The notes: generated from the sequence alone by a model not told the origin. Counted from the stretch's first letter, positions 1 through 8,605 are shown. The stretch: DNA of 64,000 nt from Candidatus Poribacteria bacterium (GCA_022827185.1 JAJDTM010000065.1:34157-98156), one strand, 5' to 3'. Program-made: numbers and translations.

Positions 1-1050
1 AAAATCAAGGAACTTACAGCAGAAAACAACGATACAAAAACTGAGATAGACGCAATTCTGCTGACCATTCCGAATATGCCAGAGGCAAGCACACCTGTCG
101 GCACCAGCGAAGACGATAACATCGAAATCAAGACGTGGGGTGAATTGCCCAATTTTGATTTTGAACTGAAACCGCACTGGGAAATCGCAGAACAATTGGA
201 TATCGTCGATTTTCAACGCGGTGCTAAGGTCGCAGGCAGCAATTTTGTGCTTTTCAAAGGCTTAGGGGCGCGGTTAGAACGGGCACTGATTCAATTCATG
301 CTCGATCTGCATACGACGCAACACGGCTATACCGAAGTCTCACCGCCGTTTCTTGCCAATCGACCGACAATGACAGGGACAGGACAACTCCCTAAATTTG
401 AGGCAGACATGTACCGCTGCGACAGAGACGAAGAGAACCCCGATAGCGATCTGTTTCTCATTCCAACGGCTGAAGTCCCCGTGACGAACCTCTTCGCGGA
501 CGAAATACTCTCCAGTGATGATTTACCTATCTACTATACTGCCTATACCCCCTGTTTCCGACGTGAAGCGGGTGCTTACGGTAAGGACACGCGAGGCTTA
601 CAGCGCATCCATCAATTTGACAAAGTGGAGATGGTGAAGTTCACTACCCCTGAAACCTCTTATGCCGAACACGAATCTTTATTGGAAAATGCCGAAAGTG
701 TTTTGCAGGCACTCGGTTTGCCTTACCGCGTCGTACAACATTGCACAGTGGAACTCGGTTTCGCTGCAGCGAAATGTTATGACATAGAGGTGTGGGCACC
801 TGCCCGACAGCGATTTTTAGAGGTCTCCTCCTGTAGCAACTTCGAGGCGTTCCAAGCACGTCGTGCGAATATCCGCTACCGTCCGGAAGCGGGCGCGAAA
901 CCAGAGTTCATCCATACGCTCAACGCGTCCGGTACGGCACTGCCACGCATCGTCATCGCGCTCCTTGAGACGTATCAGAATTCAGATAGCACAGTGCGTA
1001 TCCCTGCAGTCCTACAACCGTATATGGGTGGTCTAACGCAAATTGGATGA
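1..1050 (+). CDS. serS: Seryl-tRNA synthetase, C-terminal part (5' end outside window)
   Basis: Charges tRNA(Ser) with serine; cytoplasmic class II synthetase. The reading frame is open from base 1, so the gene starts upstream and most of the N-terminal tRNA-binding coiled coil is missing; 349 residues are visible. The tail of the coiled coil ends in the family signature LLTIPNMPE. The catalytic domain follows with GTGQLPKF, the TAEVP element of the serine/ATP site, motif 2 (FRREAGAYGKDTRG) and motif 3 (LNASGTALPR). Motif 3 is slightly unusual: many SerRS have a Gly-Arg pair where this has Leu-Pro-Arg. The ATG at base 76 is internal to the family alignment and is not the start. It converges on bioB, with a disrupted DUF2283 gene between them. 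Identification is secure. Confidence 0.96.
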   Translation, partial: KIKELTAENNDTKTEIDAILLTIPNMPEASTPVGTSEDDNIEIKTWGELPNFDFELKPHWEIAEQLDIVDFQRGAKVAGSNFVLFKGLGARLERALIQFMLDLHTTQHGYTEVSPPFLANRPTMTGTGQLPKFEADMYRCDRDEENPDSDLFLIPTAEVPVTNLFADEILSSDDLPIYYTAYTPCFRREAGAYGKDTRGLQRIHQFDKVEMVKFTTPETSYAEHESLLENAESVLQALGLPYRVVQHCTVELGFAAAKCYDIEVWAPARQRFLEVSSCSNFEAFQARRANIRYRPEAGAKPEFIHTLNASGTALPRIVIALLETYQNSDSTVRIPAVLQPYMGGLTQIG

Positions 1051-1068
1051 TAATCGTGAATTCAAGTC

Positions 1069-1455
1069 ATGGAATTCAACTACTATCCAGAAACCGACTC
1101 ACTTTATATCAACTTGTCCGAGCAGCCCAGCGTAGAAAGTCGAGAAATCTCGGAAGGTATTCTTCTTGATTATGATAACGCAAGTTGCCACCTGTTTATA
1201 CACATAGCACTCCGCTGGAGTGCAAGAGTTAAATACACCATTTTCTATTCTCACTGCGAAGCAATATCACCCCTCTGGGGTGGGGAGAGCGTCTGAAAAA
1301 CTGTGTTGAAACGCTCAAAATCCGTTAGTAGCAACTTGGGTTATGATACTGAAGGTAGACTTGTTGGCATTGACATTGATAATGCCAGCCACAAAATTGA
1401 AATGGAGAAACTAATTCTCAGTAAGATTCCCGAAGAGGCATGCGATTGCTATTAA
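1069..1455 (+). pseudogene. DUF2283 protein gene interrupted by a small transposable element
   Basis: The N-terminal half (MEFNYYPETDSLYINLSEQP, through GILLDYD) and the C-terminal half (YDTEGRLVGIDIDNASHK, ending EEACDCY) are in the same frame but separated by 171 bp that contain an in-frame TGA at 1294-1296. Removing one copy of the 8-bp direct repeat and the sequence between the copies restores a continuous 71-residue DUF2283 protein, the normal size for this family of small proteins of unknown function. As it stands, the gene would make a 75-residue chimera whose last 36 or so residues come from the insert. DUF2283 genes often lie beside DUF4258 genes; no such partner is visible here. Confidence 0.85.
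1178..1340. mobile_element. 163-bp MITE with 8-bp target-site duplication
   Basis: The segment is bounded by two copies of TTATGATA (1170-1177 and 1341-1348). Its ends are imperfect inverted repeats: the left end reads CGCAAGTTGCCAC and the complement of the right end reads CCCAAGTTGCTAC. Inside are further palindromes: GCACTCC-gct-GGAGTGC, ACCCC-tct-GGGGT, and GAGCGT pairing with ACGCTC. It encodes no transposase. Terminal repeats, a target duplication and clean interruption of a recognisable gene together define a miniature inverted-repeat element. The transposase family that mobilises it cannot be told from this window. Confidence 0.82.
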
Positions 1456-1492
1456 CGCAAAGTTACGGCACAACAGAGTGTGCCTACTACTT

Positions 1493-2593
1493 TTAAGATT
1501 CCATGCGCGGTCGAAGCACTTTTAACTCTTTGAGAAGTACATCTCTTTTCTCTATTTCGTCCTGATTGAGTTGTCCAGCGTCTTCAGCGTTTGTTTTCAC
1601 CGTAAACCCGGCATCCCTAATCATCTCAAGCGTCCGCGATGCCGCCGAACCTTCAGCGTTTAGATAGCCATCAACAAACATCGAATTTGCCGGATAGAGT
1701 GCCATCACTTCCATACTCCGCAGATGATGTTCTCTACCTGCGGCGACCCGTATCTCTGCTTGCGGATTCAAGAACCGATACAGACACAGGACTCGGAGAC
1801 AATAATCCGGCGTTAAAGTAGTAGGCATACGCCGCTGGGTTTCCGTATCAAACTCCGACAACTGCGTACCGGATATCGGTAAGAAAAAGTTGACGGGTAA
1901 TGAGGCTACCTCAAGCTGTCGGAGTGCTTTCGCCACCTTAATTAAGTCATCCGTTCCTTCACCCATCCCAACGATTACACCTGAACAACAGGCAAGTCCA
2001 ACTGTTTGCGCGGCTTGCAGTGTCTCCATCCTATCCTGATAAGTGTGTGTACTACAGATATTCGGATAGTGCGCCTCAGAAGTATTCAAATTATGGTTCA
2101 ATCTATCTAATCCTGCCTCTTTCAAGATATGGGCAGATGCTACGTCAATCAATCCGGCAGAGAGACACACCTCAATCGGATAGTGTGCCTTCACAGTATG
2201 GATGAGTTCCGCGAGGTGTGCGACCCGCTTTGGCGAGGGACCGCGCCCACTCATAACAATACAGTAACGATACGCGCCAGACGCATAAGCACGCTTCGCT
2301 TCCTCCAGTATCTCAGCATCGGGTTTTAAGGGATAAGCCTCAATGTTTGTCGTTGCCGAACTTGCCTGCGCGCAATAGCCACAATCCTCTGGACAGTAAC
2401 CGTTTTGTGCATTGTTCAGGATATGGAGTTGAACCTCATTCCGAAAATAGGTTTTGCGAACCTGATATGCAGCATCCAATAGCGGAAGTAATTCCACTTC
2501 CGACCCAGTTAGTATCTTTTCACAGCAAGCATCGGAAAGAACTTCACCTTGGAGGCTATTGGTCGTCAATTCCTGATAAAATGTTGTTTCCAT
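1493..2593 (-). CDS. bioB: Biotin synthase
   Basis: Radical SAM enzyme that inserts sulfur into dethiobiotin to make biotin, using a [4Fe-4S] cluster for SAM cleavage and an auxiliary [2Fe-2S] cluster as sulfur donor. The radical SAM motif CPEDCGYC is at residues 67-74. Downstream family motifs are YCIVMSGRGPS, the GLDRLNHNLNT segment (where substrate-binding Asn residues lie), SGVIVGMGEG and FLPISGTQL. At 366 residues it is somewhat longer than the usual 320-350. It converges on the serS block and lies 64 bp downstream of the PyrK-like gene on the same strand. No other bio genes are nearby, so the rest of the pathway must be elsewhere. Confidence 0.96.
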   Translation of the reverse strand: METTFYQELTTNSLQGEVLSDACCEKILTGSEVELLPLLDAAYQVRKTYFRNEVQLHILNNAQNGYCPEDCGYCAQASSATTNIEAYPLKPDAEILEEAKRAYASGAYRYCIVMSGRGPSPKRVAHLAELIHTVKAHYPIEVCLSAGLIDVASAHILKEAGLDRLNHNLNTSEAHYPNICSTHTYQDRMETLQAAQTVGLACCSGVIVGMGEGTDDLIKVAKALRQLEVASLPVNFFLPISGTQLSEFDTETQRRMPTTLTPDYCLRVLCLYRFLNPQAEIRVAAGREHHLRSMEVMALYPANSMFVDGYLNAEGSAASRTLEMIRDAGFTVKTNAEDAGQLNQDEIEKRDVLLKELKVLRPRMES

Positions 2594-2657
2594 GTTTTAG
2601 TTTTTCTTAGTTTTAGCACAATTTCATACGAGTGCGCATATTCTTTTCAAGTATTTG

Positions 2658-3530
2658 TTAAACGTCCCATGCAACGTCCACTGCATTAAAGACTGGTCCC
2701 TCGGTGCAAACACGTTGATATTCCACACTACTTGGACCAGTTCGGACAGGGCAAACACAGCCGAGGCAGACCCCCATGGCACACCCCATCCGATTCTCCA
2801 TAGCAATTTGCGTCGGCACCTCAAAGCCAACTGTTATCTTTGCGACGACAGAAAGCATCCCGTGTGGGCCACACGCATAAACCGTTGGACACTGCCAAGC
2901 GGTATCCTCAAGTAGGTCTGTGAGGATGTCAGTGACATACCCGTGATGCCCGACGCTGCCATCATCTGTAGCTATATGCACCGAGATGCCGATAGATTCT
3001 AAATCTGTCACACTTAAGAGTCGTGCGTGATGTTGCGCACCCACCAATCCCAAGGTATGTATACCGTTCCTACGCAATGCCACAGCCAACAACATGAGCG
3101 AAGCAATGCCAGCACCGCCACCCACAAGGATTGCGGGTTCAGGTTTTACAGTAAAATCGAAAGTATTACCGAGGGGTCCGAGTACTTGGAGCGGTGCACC
3201 TTTCGGCATCTCCGACAACCGTTTCGTCCCCTCACCAATAATTTGATAGAGCATTGTTATCTCACGCCCTTCCACTGTATAGATTGTGAAAGGTCGGCGG
3301 AGCAGCATCCCCGTATCTTGCGAAATCATCACATGGACAAACTGCCCTGGACGTGCGTGCTGAGCGATTTCAGCACACTCACAACGTAACAGATAATGCG
3401 CCTCCGCTACCGCCTCATTTGAGAGGACAGTGGTATGGATATCGTAAGTATTCGATAAACGGTCATTTCGCATGGCATATATGTTACCACGAAAAATTGA
3501 ATATAGCAAGACCAATCCAAACAGAGGCAT
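2658..3530 (-). CDS. pyrK: Dihydroorotate dehydrogenase electron-transfer subunit-like (PyrK family)
   Basis: PyrK carries electrons from the PyrD catalytic subunit through FAD and [2Fe-2S] to NAD+ in pyrimidine synthesis. The protein shows the ferredoxin-reductase-like FAD segment (LLRRPFTIY), the nucleotide-binding stretch LVGGGAGIAS, the YACGPHGML segment, and the C-terminal cluster cysteines in GCAMGVCLGCVCP and YQRVC. The first 19 residues are a non-conserved hydrophobic extension. The family start is probably the Met at 3473, although the upstream start has the better AAGGA ribosome site, so both are possible. No pyrD is adjacent. Related NAD(P)H:flavin-type subunits are the main alternative. 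Confidence 0.85.
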   Translation of the reverse strand: MPLFGLVLLYSIFRGNIYAMRNDRLSNTYDIHTTVLSNEAVAEAHYLLRCECAEIAQHARPGQFVHVMISQDTGMLLRRPFTIYTVEGREITMLYQIIGEGTKRLSEMPKGAPLQVLGPLGNTFDFTVKPEPAILVGGGAGIASLMLLAVALRRNGIHTLGLVGAQHHARLLSVTDLESIGISVHIATDDGSVGHHGYVTDILTDLLEDTAWQCPTVYACGPHGMLSVVAKITVGFEVPTQIAMENRMGCAMGVCLGCVCPVRTGPSSVEYQRVCTEGPVFNAVDVAWDV

Positions 3531-3701
3531 TCAGTTCTCAGTCCTTAAGCGAAAACAGGACAATGGCTCCCGATTATGGACCGCTGCCGGGTAAAAAAAA
3601 GGTTTTTACTATCTTTTTAACGATAGGCGTATCTAATAGAGTAAGTGCGTCTTCAGTGCTTGTAATTCCATCTTAAATGATGACGGCAATCACAAATTTA
3701 C

Positions 3702-3729
3702 TTGCAATATTTGGGAATTATGCTACGAT
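3702..3729 (+). promoter_or_regulatory. Promoter of the metallophosphoesterase gene
   Basis: TTGCAA at 3702-3707, a 16-bp spacer, then TACGAT at 3724-3729 preceded by the extended -10 TG. The gene starts 24 bp downstream with GGGAG as its ribosome site. The remaining sequence between 3531 and 3700 holds no further gene. Confidence 0.5.
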
Positions 3730-3753
3730 TATGCACCGGGAGAACAATAGATT

Positions 3754-4698
3754 ATGAAAAACACATTGAAATTTCGTAGCGACCAGCGTTTCAAAATCGT
3801 GCAATTCACTGATATTCACTGGCAGAATGGTGAAGCCGCTGATCAACAATCAGCAGCACTGATGACACAAATCGCATCAGCAGAATCTCCGGATTTAATT
3901 GTGTTAACAGGTGATATTTTATCTGGTGGTGGATGCGATGATGCCGCTGATTCCCTCCGAGAGGTCGTTAAAATTGTAGAAGAATGCGGAATTCCCTGGA
4001 CTGCGGTTTTCGGCAACCACGATGACGAAGGTACCGCCGATCGTCACGAGTTGATGGCAGTTATGCAAGATAGCGAATTGTCTCTCTCGGAACCAGGTCC
4101 CGAAGAAATATCCGGTGTCGGGAATTACACTTTACCTATCAAGTATTCTGAAGAGAATGCATCCGCTGCGCTGCTTTATTTTATTGATTCGGGGAGTTAC
4201 GCGTCAACAGATATTGGTGGCTACGATTGGATTAGACGGGATCAAATTGCATGGTATCTAAAAGAATCCGCAAGGTTTACCGCTGAAGCGGGACATCCAC
4301 TTCCTGCGCTTGCCTTTTTCCACATCCCAATTCCGGAATATGACGAGGTGTGGAATTTTCATACCTGCTATGGCGTGAAATATGAGAACGTATGCGCGCC
4401 TCAAGTGAACACAGGATTTTTCGCTGCGATGCACGAAGCCGGTGATGTCATGGGAACTTTTGTAGGACACGAGCATATCAACGATTTCTGGGGCGATTTG
4501 CACGGGATCCGTCTCTGTTACGGCCGCGCCACGGGTTACAATACATACGGCAGAGAAGGTTTTCCGCGTGGTGCACGTGTTATTCAGTTACAGGAAGGCA
4601 AGCGGCAATTTGAGACATGGCTCCATCTTGACGATGGCACCGTAGTCCATTCACAACCAGAACATACACCGATCCAACGAACTTTTACTGAGGATTAA
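3754..4698 (+). CDS. Calcineurin-like metallophosphoesterase
   Basis: Binuclear-metal phosphohydrolase. All five signature blocks are present in order: D20-I-H22, GD at residues 53-54, GNHD at 87-90, a later metal-binding His in FFHIP, and GHEH at 238-241. It resembles the purple-acid-phosphatase/Dcr2-like group of calcineurin phosphoesterases. No signal peptide is evident, so it is probably cytoplasmic; the substrate is unknown. The 314-residue length fits the fold. A GGGAG site lies 12 bp before the ATG, behind its own promoter. The gene stands alone: downstream is a transposon remnant. Confidence 0.88.
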   Translation: MKNTLKFRSDQRFKIVQFTDIHWQNGEAADQQSAALMTQIASAESPDLIVLTGDILSGGGCDDAADSLREVVKIVEECGIPWTAVFGNHDDEGTADRHELMAVMQDSELSLSEPGPEEISGVGNYTLPIKYSEENASAALLYFIDSGSYASTDIGGYDWIRRDQIAWYLKESARFTAEAGHPLPALAFFHIPIPEYDEVWNFHTCYGVKYENVCAPQVNTGFFAAMHEAGDVMGTFVGHEHINDFWGDLHGIRLCYGRATGYNTYGREGFPRGARVIQLQEGKRQFETWLHLDDGTVVHSQPEHTPIQRTFTED

Positions 4699-4761
4699 TA
4701 GATTATATACCAACTAATAATCAGATTTAACAAATTCAGGATTTATCTTACAGGAGGGAAT

Positions 4762-5138
4762 CGTCAACTACCCAAGCCTAAAGGCATTGGGCTTGTAAAA
4801 AGCCTGTTTGCCTCGTACTTCGTTCTTGTTTCTCGCTTCACAGAGGGTGGCAACCCACCGCTCTCCACGAAGCCCCGCAGCAGGGCTAAAAGTCTATTTC
4901 TCGCTGGCGGTTAAGCCGATACAATGCGAGTGTGTCTCCCTCAAGCGTCTGTTTCTTTTCCGTATCGTGCTGTAGCTTTACACAAGTCGCACACGGGGGT
5001 AGCGAAACAGCAGCATAACTTTCAACCTTACACTACAAAGAATAGTCTAACATTTTTGACACTTTTCGTCAAGGAAAAACACAGGAGGCGGGCATTCCTC
5101 CCAATGTTAAAACATTGGGTTTCTTGCCCGAAGATTAG
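4762..5138 (-). mobile_element. IS200/IS605-family remnant lacking tnpA and tnpB
   Basis: This 377-bp stretch has the end hairpins typical of IS200/IS605 elements. At 4771-4791 CCCAA-GCC-taaa-GGC-a-TTGGG folds with one bulge. At 5100-5119 CCCAATGTT-aa-AACATTGGG is a perfect hairpin enclosed by outer arms CGGGCA and TGCCCG. Read on the minus strand, 4890 to 4762 contains GC-rich stem-loops (AGCCC/GGGCT at 4871-4887, GGGTGG/CCCACC at 4845-4859) that end at the GGGTAGTTGAC terminus. This is the arrangement of a tnpB 3' end with its omega RNA. No transposase or TnpB frame survives. Exact ends are uncertain by several bases. Confidence 0.68.
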
Positions 5139-5483
5139 GTGAGAGCAAATTCTCAAATCTCCGTTCGACACGAAGGAAAGATCGCTATATTTGACATTAC
5201 GGGTTACCTTACTGATGCGTCCGAGCCTATCTTAAGCGACGCTTACGCTGATGTGGAGGTTCAAGACGCTGAAAAAGTTTTACTCAACTTTGAACGACGG
5301 AGCTTCATCACAAGTAGTGGTTTCGGGGAAATCATCAGATTACTCTGGAAGATGCGAGAAAAGGGGCAGGTTTTACGAGTCGCACACCCATCTACCCAGG
5401 TCCGTAACATTTTCAATACGATCGGGCTGACCCAAAGCATCGGTGTCTTTGAATCCGAAGAAGAAGCACTCAAAGATTTTTAA
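5139..5483 (+). CDS. STAS-domain protein (anti-sigma factor antagonist-like)
   Basis: A single 114-residue STAS domain of the SpoIIAA/RsbV type. Such proteins bind anti-sigma factors or other partners in a phosphorylation-dependent partner switch. The beta-alpha core ISVRHEGKIAIFDITGYLT and the phosphosite loop FITSSGFGEI (Ser59-Ser60) are present, but the Asp that usually precedes the Ser pair is Thr. The GTG start sits directly at the edge of the IS605 remnant and has no ribosome site. The insertion probably removed the original promoter and first codons, so expression is doubtful. No anti-sigma or phosphatase partner gene is nearby. Confidence 0.8.
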   Translation: MRANSQISVRHEGKIAIFDITGYLTDASEPILSDAYADVEVQDAEKVLLNFERRSFITSSGFGEIIRLLWKMREKGQVLRVAHPSTQVRNIFNTIGLTQSIGVFESEEEALKDF

Positions 5484-5512
5484 TTCATTTTTCTGTAGGT
5501 CAAGCGTATGTT

Positions 5513-7405
5513 TTATGGAAAAAGGGTGTACATATTCATATTCAAAATCACTCCCAATAAACTCCAGAAGCTTCCTGCAAGGAACTGACCGAATACGAAA
5601 CCCAAGAACAGCGGTAACGCTTTGCGATAGGCTCGCACCCCACCACCCGCGAAGAGTACCTGTTTAAAGAGCCAACCTAAAAAGATTGAGAACCACATCC
5701 AACCGATCGCCCAACCGTTGCCGACAGCATAGCCGACAGGGTAAAACGGCCACCACAAAAACTGGCGTTTCAGAAACGTCAGTACACCGGTGAACAGAAA
5801 ACCAAACGCGATATGCTGGACCGCGGGTAGATTCGGTGCCCGCGGTGCTATAATCCAGCTTTGCAAGCGGTTAAATTCACCAACGCCCCACTGTGCAAAT
5901 CGGTACTCATAATAAATTGCCACATGCCCGACAATCGAAATGATTGTCCCGACAATTGATGCCACAATCAGTGCCACAACCAACCGATTCTCAGGTAAAC
6001 GAAAATGCCTACCGATTTTGAAAGCCTCCAACTGATGCGGCATCGGGTGGCACCGGTATCCATACGCAAGCCACGACAATAAGGTAGTGTTGGTTAGATT
6101 TTGCGCGCCCAATGGACGACTACCGCCGAATAATAACATAATCCTGTCGGGATGCATCCCGTGCAGTTCGTGTGTCGGCGGTCCAAGCTCGGCACGCATA
6201 CGTGTCATGCCGATGCATAACACCAAATAGATGCCGAAATAGCCGAGCGCTACCCACGGCGATAATCCGGCAAAATACCAGAACACCAACACCAACGCCA
6301 TACTAACTATCAATCCAAAAACAGCAAGCCGGTATAAACCGTCTTTAGATTTAAAGGAGAATACGCCGCTAAGTATTTCCCAAATCTGTCGCCGACTTGT
6401 AACAAGTGCAAGTGCCCCGATGCCGAGCCATGCCCCGCCACGTTGTTCGGTTTGTAAACCGATGGCGGTTGTCCATCCAGTTGCGCTAAAAAAGACGCGC
6501 TGCGCGCCCCAAAAAAGATAGAAAAACCATAATGATAACGACAGATCCAACGGCATAAGGTACCCAAACCCGATCGCAAACGGATAGACATAGATCGGCA
6601 AACGTCCGACAGCGTTCCACGGTCGGTCAGAAAAATAGAGCTGATACTTAATTTTCAGGGAAGGTATCACGGGAAAAAGATAATTTAATCCCGCCAGAAT
6701 TTCCAATCCAAATGCGATGCCAAAACCGAGCCAAATCAGTTTATTCCGAAAGAGCGCGGATGTATTTCCAAGTAGTTCAACAGGCAGCGTCGTTAAGGGA
6801 TAACTCAATTTCTCGTGGTCAATCCACTGCCGCCTAATGATAATGTTGACACAAAGCATCATAAAGAGAATAACCACTACCAGTCCACTCCACGCGACAA
6901 TGGGCCACAACCACGCCTCCATGTATTGCTGCTGCCAAAACGTATCATCTCCCTCAAAATAACCCTGTAGAATACCCCGATCCGTAATGGTTAGCCATGT
7001 TGGCATGAATCGGAAAAAGAGGTCTGCCCATTCATTTTCGGGGGTTGCGAACCACCCTGCATTGGCGATCATCGGCACTAATTGCCGAACAATGTCGTGC
7101 CCTGCAAGCGCCGTCGCGACCGATACCATTGTGTATGTCAGGGCGAGTTCACGCGCTGTCGGGGCAAAACTTTTGAAAACCTTTTTGAGAAATGGGGTTA
7201 TGAGTGCCAGCAGAAAGAATGTGAAAAGGACAGTGGGAAAAATAGAGAAATCGGTGAGTTCCCAGACGACACGGTTTTCTGCGGAAATAATCCAATAACA
7301 GGTGAGGATAATAAGGATCGAACCGAAGACGAGCGTCCCGAAAAAGAAACGGAGTGCTGAGGATTTTTGGTTGCTCTCAGACGTGGTTTGTGCTTTGTGC
7401 TGCAT
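5513..7405 (-). CDS. Polytopic membrane protein, DUF6785/DUF6784-like
   Basis: A 630-residue integral membrane protein with roughly 12-14 hydrophobic segments, the first at about residues 20-40. I recognise the overall architecture and motifs such as SFAPTARELALTYTMVSVAT, WIDHEKLSYPLTTLPVELL, MTRMRAELGPPTHELHGMHP and the C-terminal GYAVGNGWAIGWMWFSIFLG as those of the DUF6785/DUF6784 family, common in Planctomycetes, Poribacteria and similar groups. The architecture resembles oligopeptide-type transporters, but the function is unknown and I assign none. The promoter lies so close to the ATG that the mRNA may be leaderless. It diverges from the glycosyltransferase cluster and its 3' end faces the STAS gene. 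Confidence 0.8.
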   Translation of the reverse strand: MQHKAQTTSESNQKSSALRFFFGTLVFGSILIILTCYWIISAENRVVWELTDFSIFPTVLFTFFLLALITPFLKKVFKSFAPTARELALTYTMVSVATALAGHDIVRQLVPMIANAGWFATPENEWADLFFRFMPTWLTITDRGILQGYFEGDDTFWQQQYMEAWLWPIVAWSGLVVVILFMMLCVNIIIRRQWIDHEKLSYPLTTLPVELLGNTSALFRNKLIWLGFGIAFGLEILAGLNYLFPVIPSLKIKYQLYFSDRPWNAVGRLPIYVYPFAIGFGYLMPLDLSLSLWFFYLFWGAQRVFFSATGWTTAIGLQTEQRGGAWLGIGALALVTSRRQIWEILSGVFSFKSKDGLYRLAVFGLIVSMALVLVFWYFAGLSPWVALGYFGIYLVLCIGMTRMRAELGPPTHELHGMHPDRIMLLFGGSRPLGAQNLTNTTLLSWLAYGYRCHPMPHQLEAFKIGRHFRLPENRLVVALIVASIVGTIISIVGHVAIYYEYRFAQWGVGEFNRLQSWIIAPRAPNLPAVQHIAFGFLFTGVLTFLKRQFLWWPFYPVGYAVGNGWAIGWMWFSIFLGWLFKQVLFAGGGVRAYRKALPLFLGFVFGQFLAGSFWSLLGVILNMNMYTLFP

Positions 7406-7411
7406 GCCTAT

Positions 7412-7441
7412 AGTATATCATATCGGTGGGTGTTGATGCAA
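7412..7441 (-). promoter_or_regulatory. Promoter of the DUF6785-like gene, possibly leaderless
   Basis: On the minus strand TTGCAT (7441-7436), an 18-bp spacer, then TATACT (7417-7412). Only six bases separate the -10 from the ATG at 7405, so transcription should start at or next to the first codon. Confidence 0.5.
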
Positions 7442-7476
7442 CGATATATGATGAGTATCGGCGCGCAGCTTCAAGA

Positions 7477-7505
7477 TTGCCTACTTCTCCGTTTTGTGTT
7501 ATAAT
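7477..7505 (+). promoter_or_regulatory. Promoter of the glycosyltransferase cluster
   Basis: TTGCCT at 7477-7482, a 17-bp spacer and a perfect TATAAT at 7500-7505. The first gene begins 35 bp downstream behind AAGGA. Confidence 0.65.
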
Positions 7506-7540
7506 AAAGGCAACTTTAACTTCACAGGTAAGGAAAAAAC

Positions 7541-8605
7541 ATGCTGCCTCGTGTCTTGAAAAATGGCGATCTGCTTCCTGACATCAATAAGATACTCATC
7601 ATCCGCGTTGATGGCATTGGCGACTTGCTGAATTCGACCCCAGCGATTTCACTGTTACGGGAGAACTACGCATCCGCGGAAATCACTGTACTGGCGCGCC
7701 CGCTCAATGCCCCTGTGTTAATTGGTAACCCCGATGTCGATCGGGTTTTGGTCTTTGACCGCGATGGAAAGCACCGTGGTATCTCAGCACGACTCCAATT
7801 CTATCGCGAGTTACGTCGCGAGCGGTTTCAACTCGTCGTCGCCATGCAGACAGCGATGTGGTCACATCTTGTCGCCTTTCTCTCCGGCGCGACTTACCGC
7901 TTAGGACGTTATCAGAAACGTTTTAGATCCACCCTCACACACGCATGGCGCGGTAGATACCGAAAAGGTGAAACCCATGAAGTTGACAGGAACTTAGAAC
8001 TCGTCCGATTAATCTGTGAAGGCGAAGGCAGACGGAAGTTGGTATACCACGTGTTGCCCAACGAGATCACCACTGCTAAAGCGCAACGGACATCGTGGGG
8101 AGTCGAGGACGATGCATTTCTCATCGGTATCCATCCAGGCGGAAGTTCATTTGATAAACGCTGGCCCGAAAAGCAGTACGCTGAACTTGCCGACAGATTA
8201 GCGCAACAGTACAATGCAACGATACTCCTCTTACGTGGTCCTGAAGAAGCAGAATTGGTGCAGAATATTCAAGAAGCGATGCAGTCTCATGCGATCACTT
8301 ACGCCCCAGAAACAATTCGTGAGTTGGGTGCGATGCTATCCTGTTGCGACTTGGTTGTTTGCAACGATTCTGGTCCGATGCATCTCGCAGCGGCATTAGA
8401 TGCACCGATGGTCGCTATCTTTGGTCCGACCGACCATGTGGCGTGGCATCCGTTGAGCGAAAATGCCACTATTGTGCGAAGAGATATGCCGTGCTGGCCG
8501 TGTAGCGCGCATAAGTGCAAAATCGGTTGGGAATGCACGAAAAAACTGCCCGTTGAACCGGTTTGGGATGCAACGATGGCAACTGTAGAAGCGAGACGAA
8601 AATGA
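7541..8605 (+). CDS. Glycosyltransferase family 9 (heptosyltransferase-like), first copy
   Basis: GT9 enzymes transfer heptose or related sugars from nucleotide donors onto the LPS core at the inner face of the cytoplasmic membrane. The N-terminal Rossmann domain begins with KILIIRVDGIGDLLNSTPAI, with the catalytic-region Asp in GD. The C-terminal donor domain has IGIHPGGSSFDKRWPEKQYA and the family signature NDSGPMHLAAALDAPMVAIF followed by GPTDHVAWHP. The length of 354 is normal. A good AAGGA site precedes the ATG. Its stop overlaps the start of the next gene (ATGA), so the two are translationally coupled. Acceptor and sugar are unknown; the name WaaF/RfaF would be too specific. Confidence 0.88.
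   Translation: MLPRVLKNGDLLPDINKILIIRVDGIGDLLNSTPAISLLRENYASAEITVLARPLNAPVLIGNPDVDRVLVFDRDGKHRGISARLQFYRELRRERFQLVVAMQTAMWSHLVAFLSGATYRLGRYQKRFRSTLTHAWRGRYRKGETHEVDRNLELVRLICEGEGRRKLVYHVLPNEITTAKAQRTSWGVEDDAFLIGIHPGGSSFDKRWPEKQYAELADRLAQQYNATILLLRGPEEAELVQNIQEAMQSHAITYAPETIRELGAMLSCCDLVVCNDSGPMHLAAALDAPMVAIFGPTDHVAWHPLSENATIVRRDMPCWPCSAHKCKIGWECTKKLPVEPVWDATMATVEARRK

Noticed and set aside
1069..1296. 75-codon frame taken at face value as an intact gene
   Set aside because: The second half is translated from an inserted element; the true C-terminus lies beyond the 8-bp duplication.
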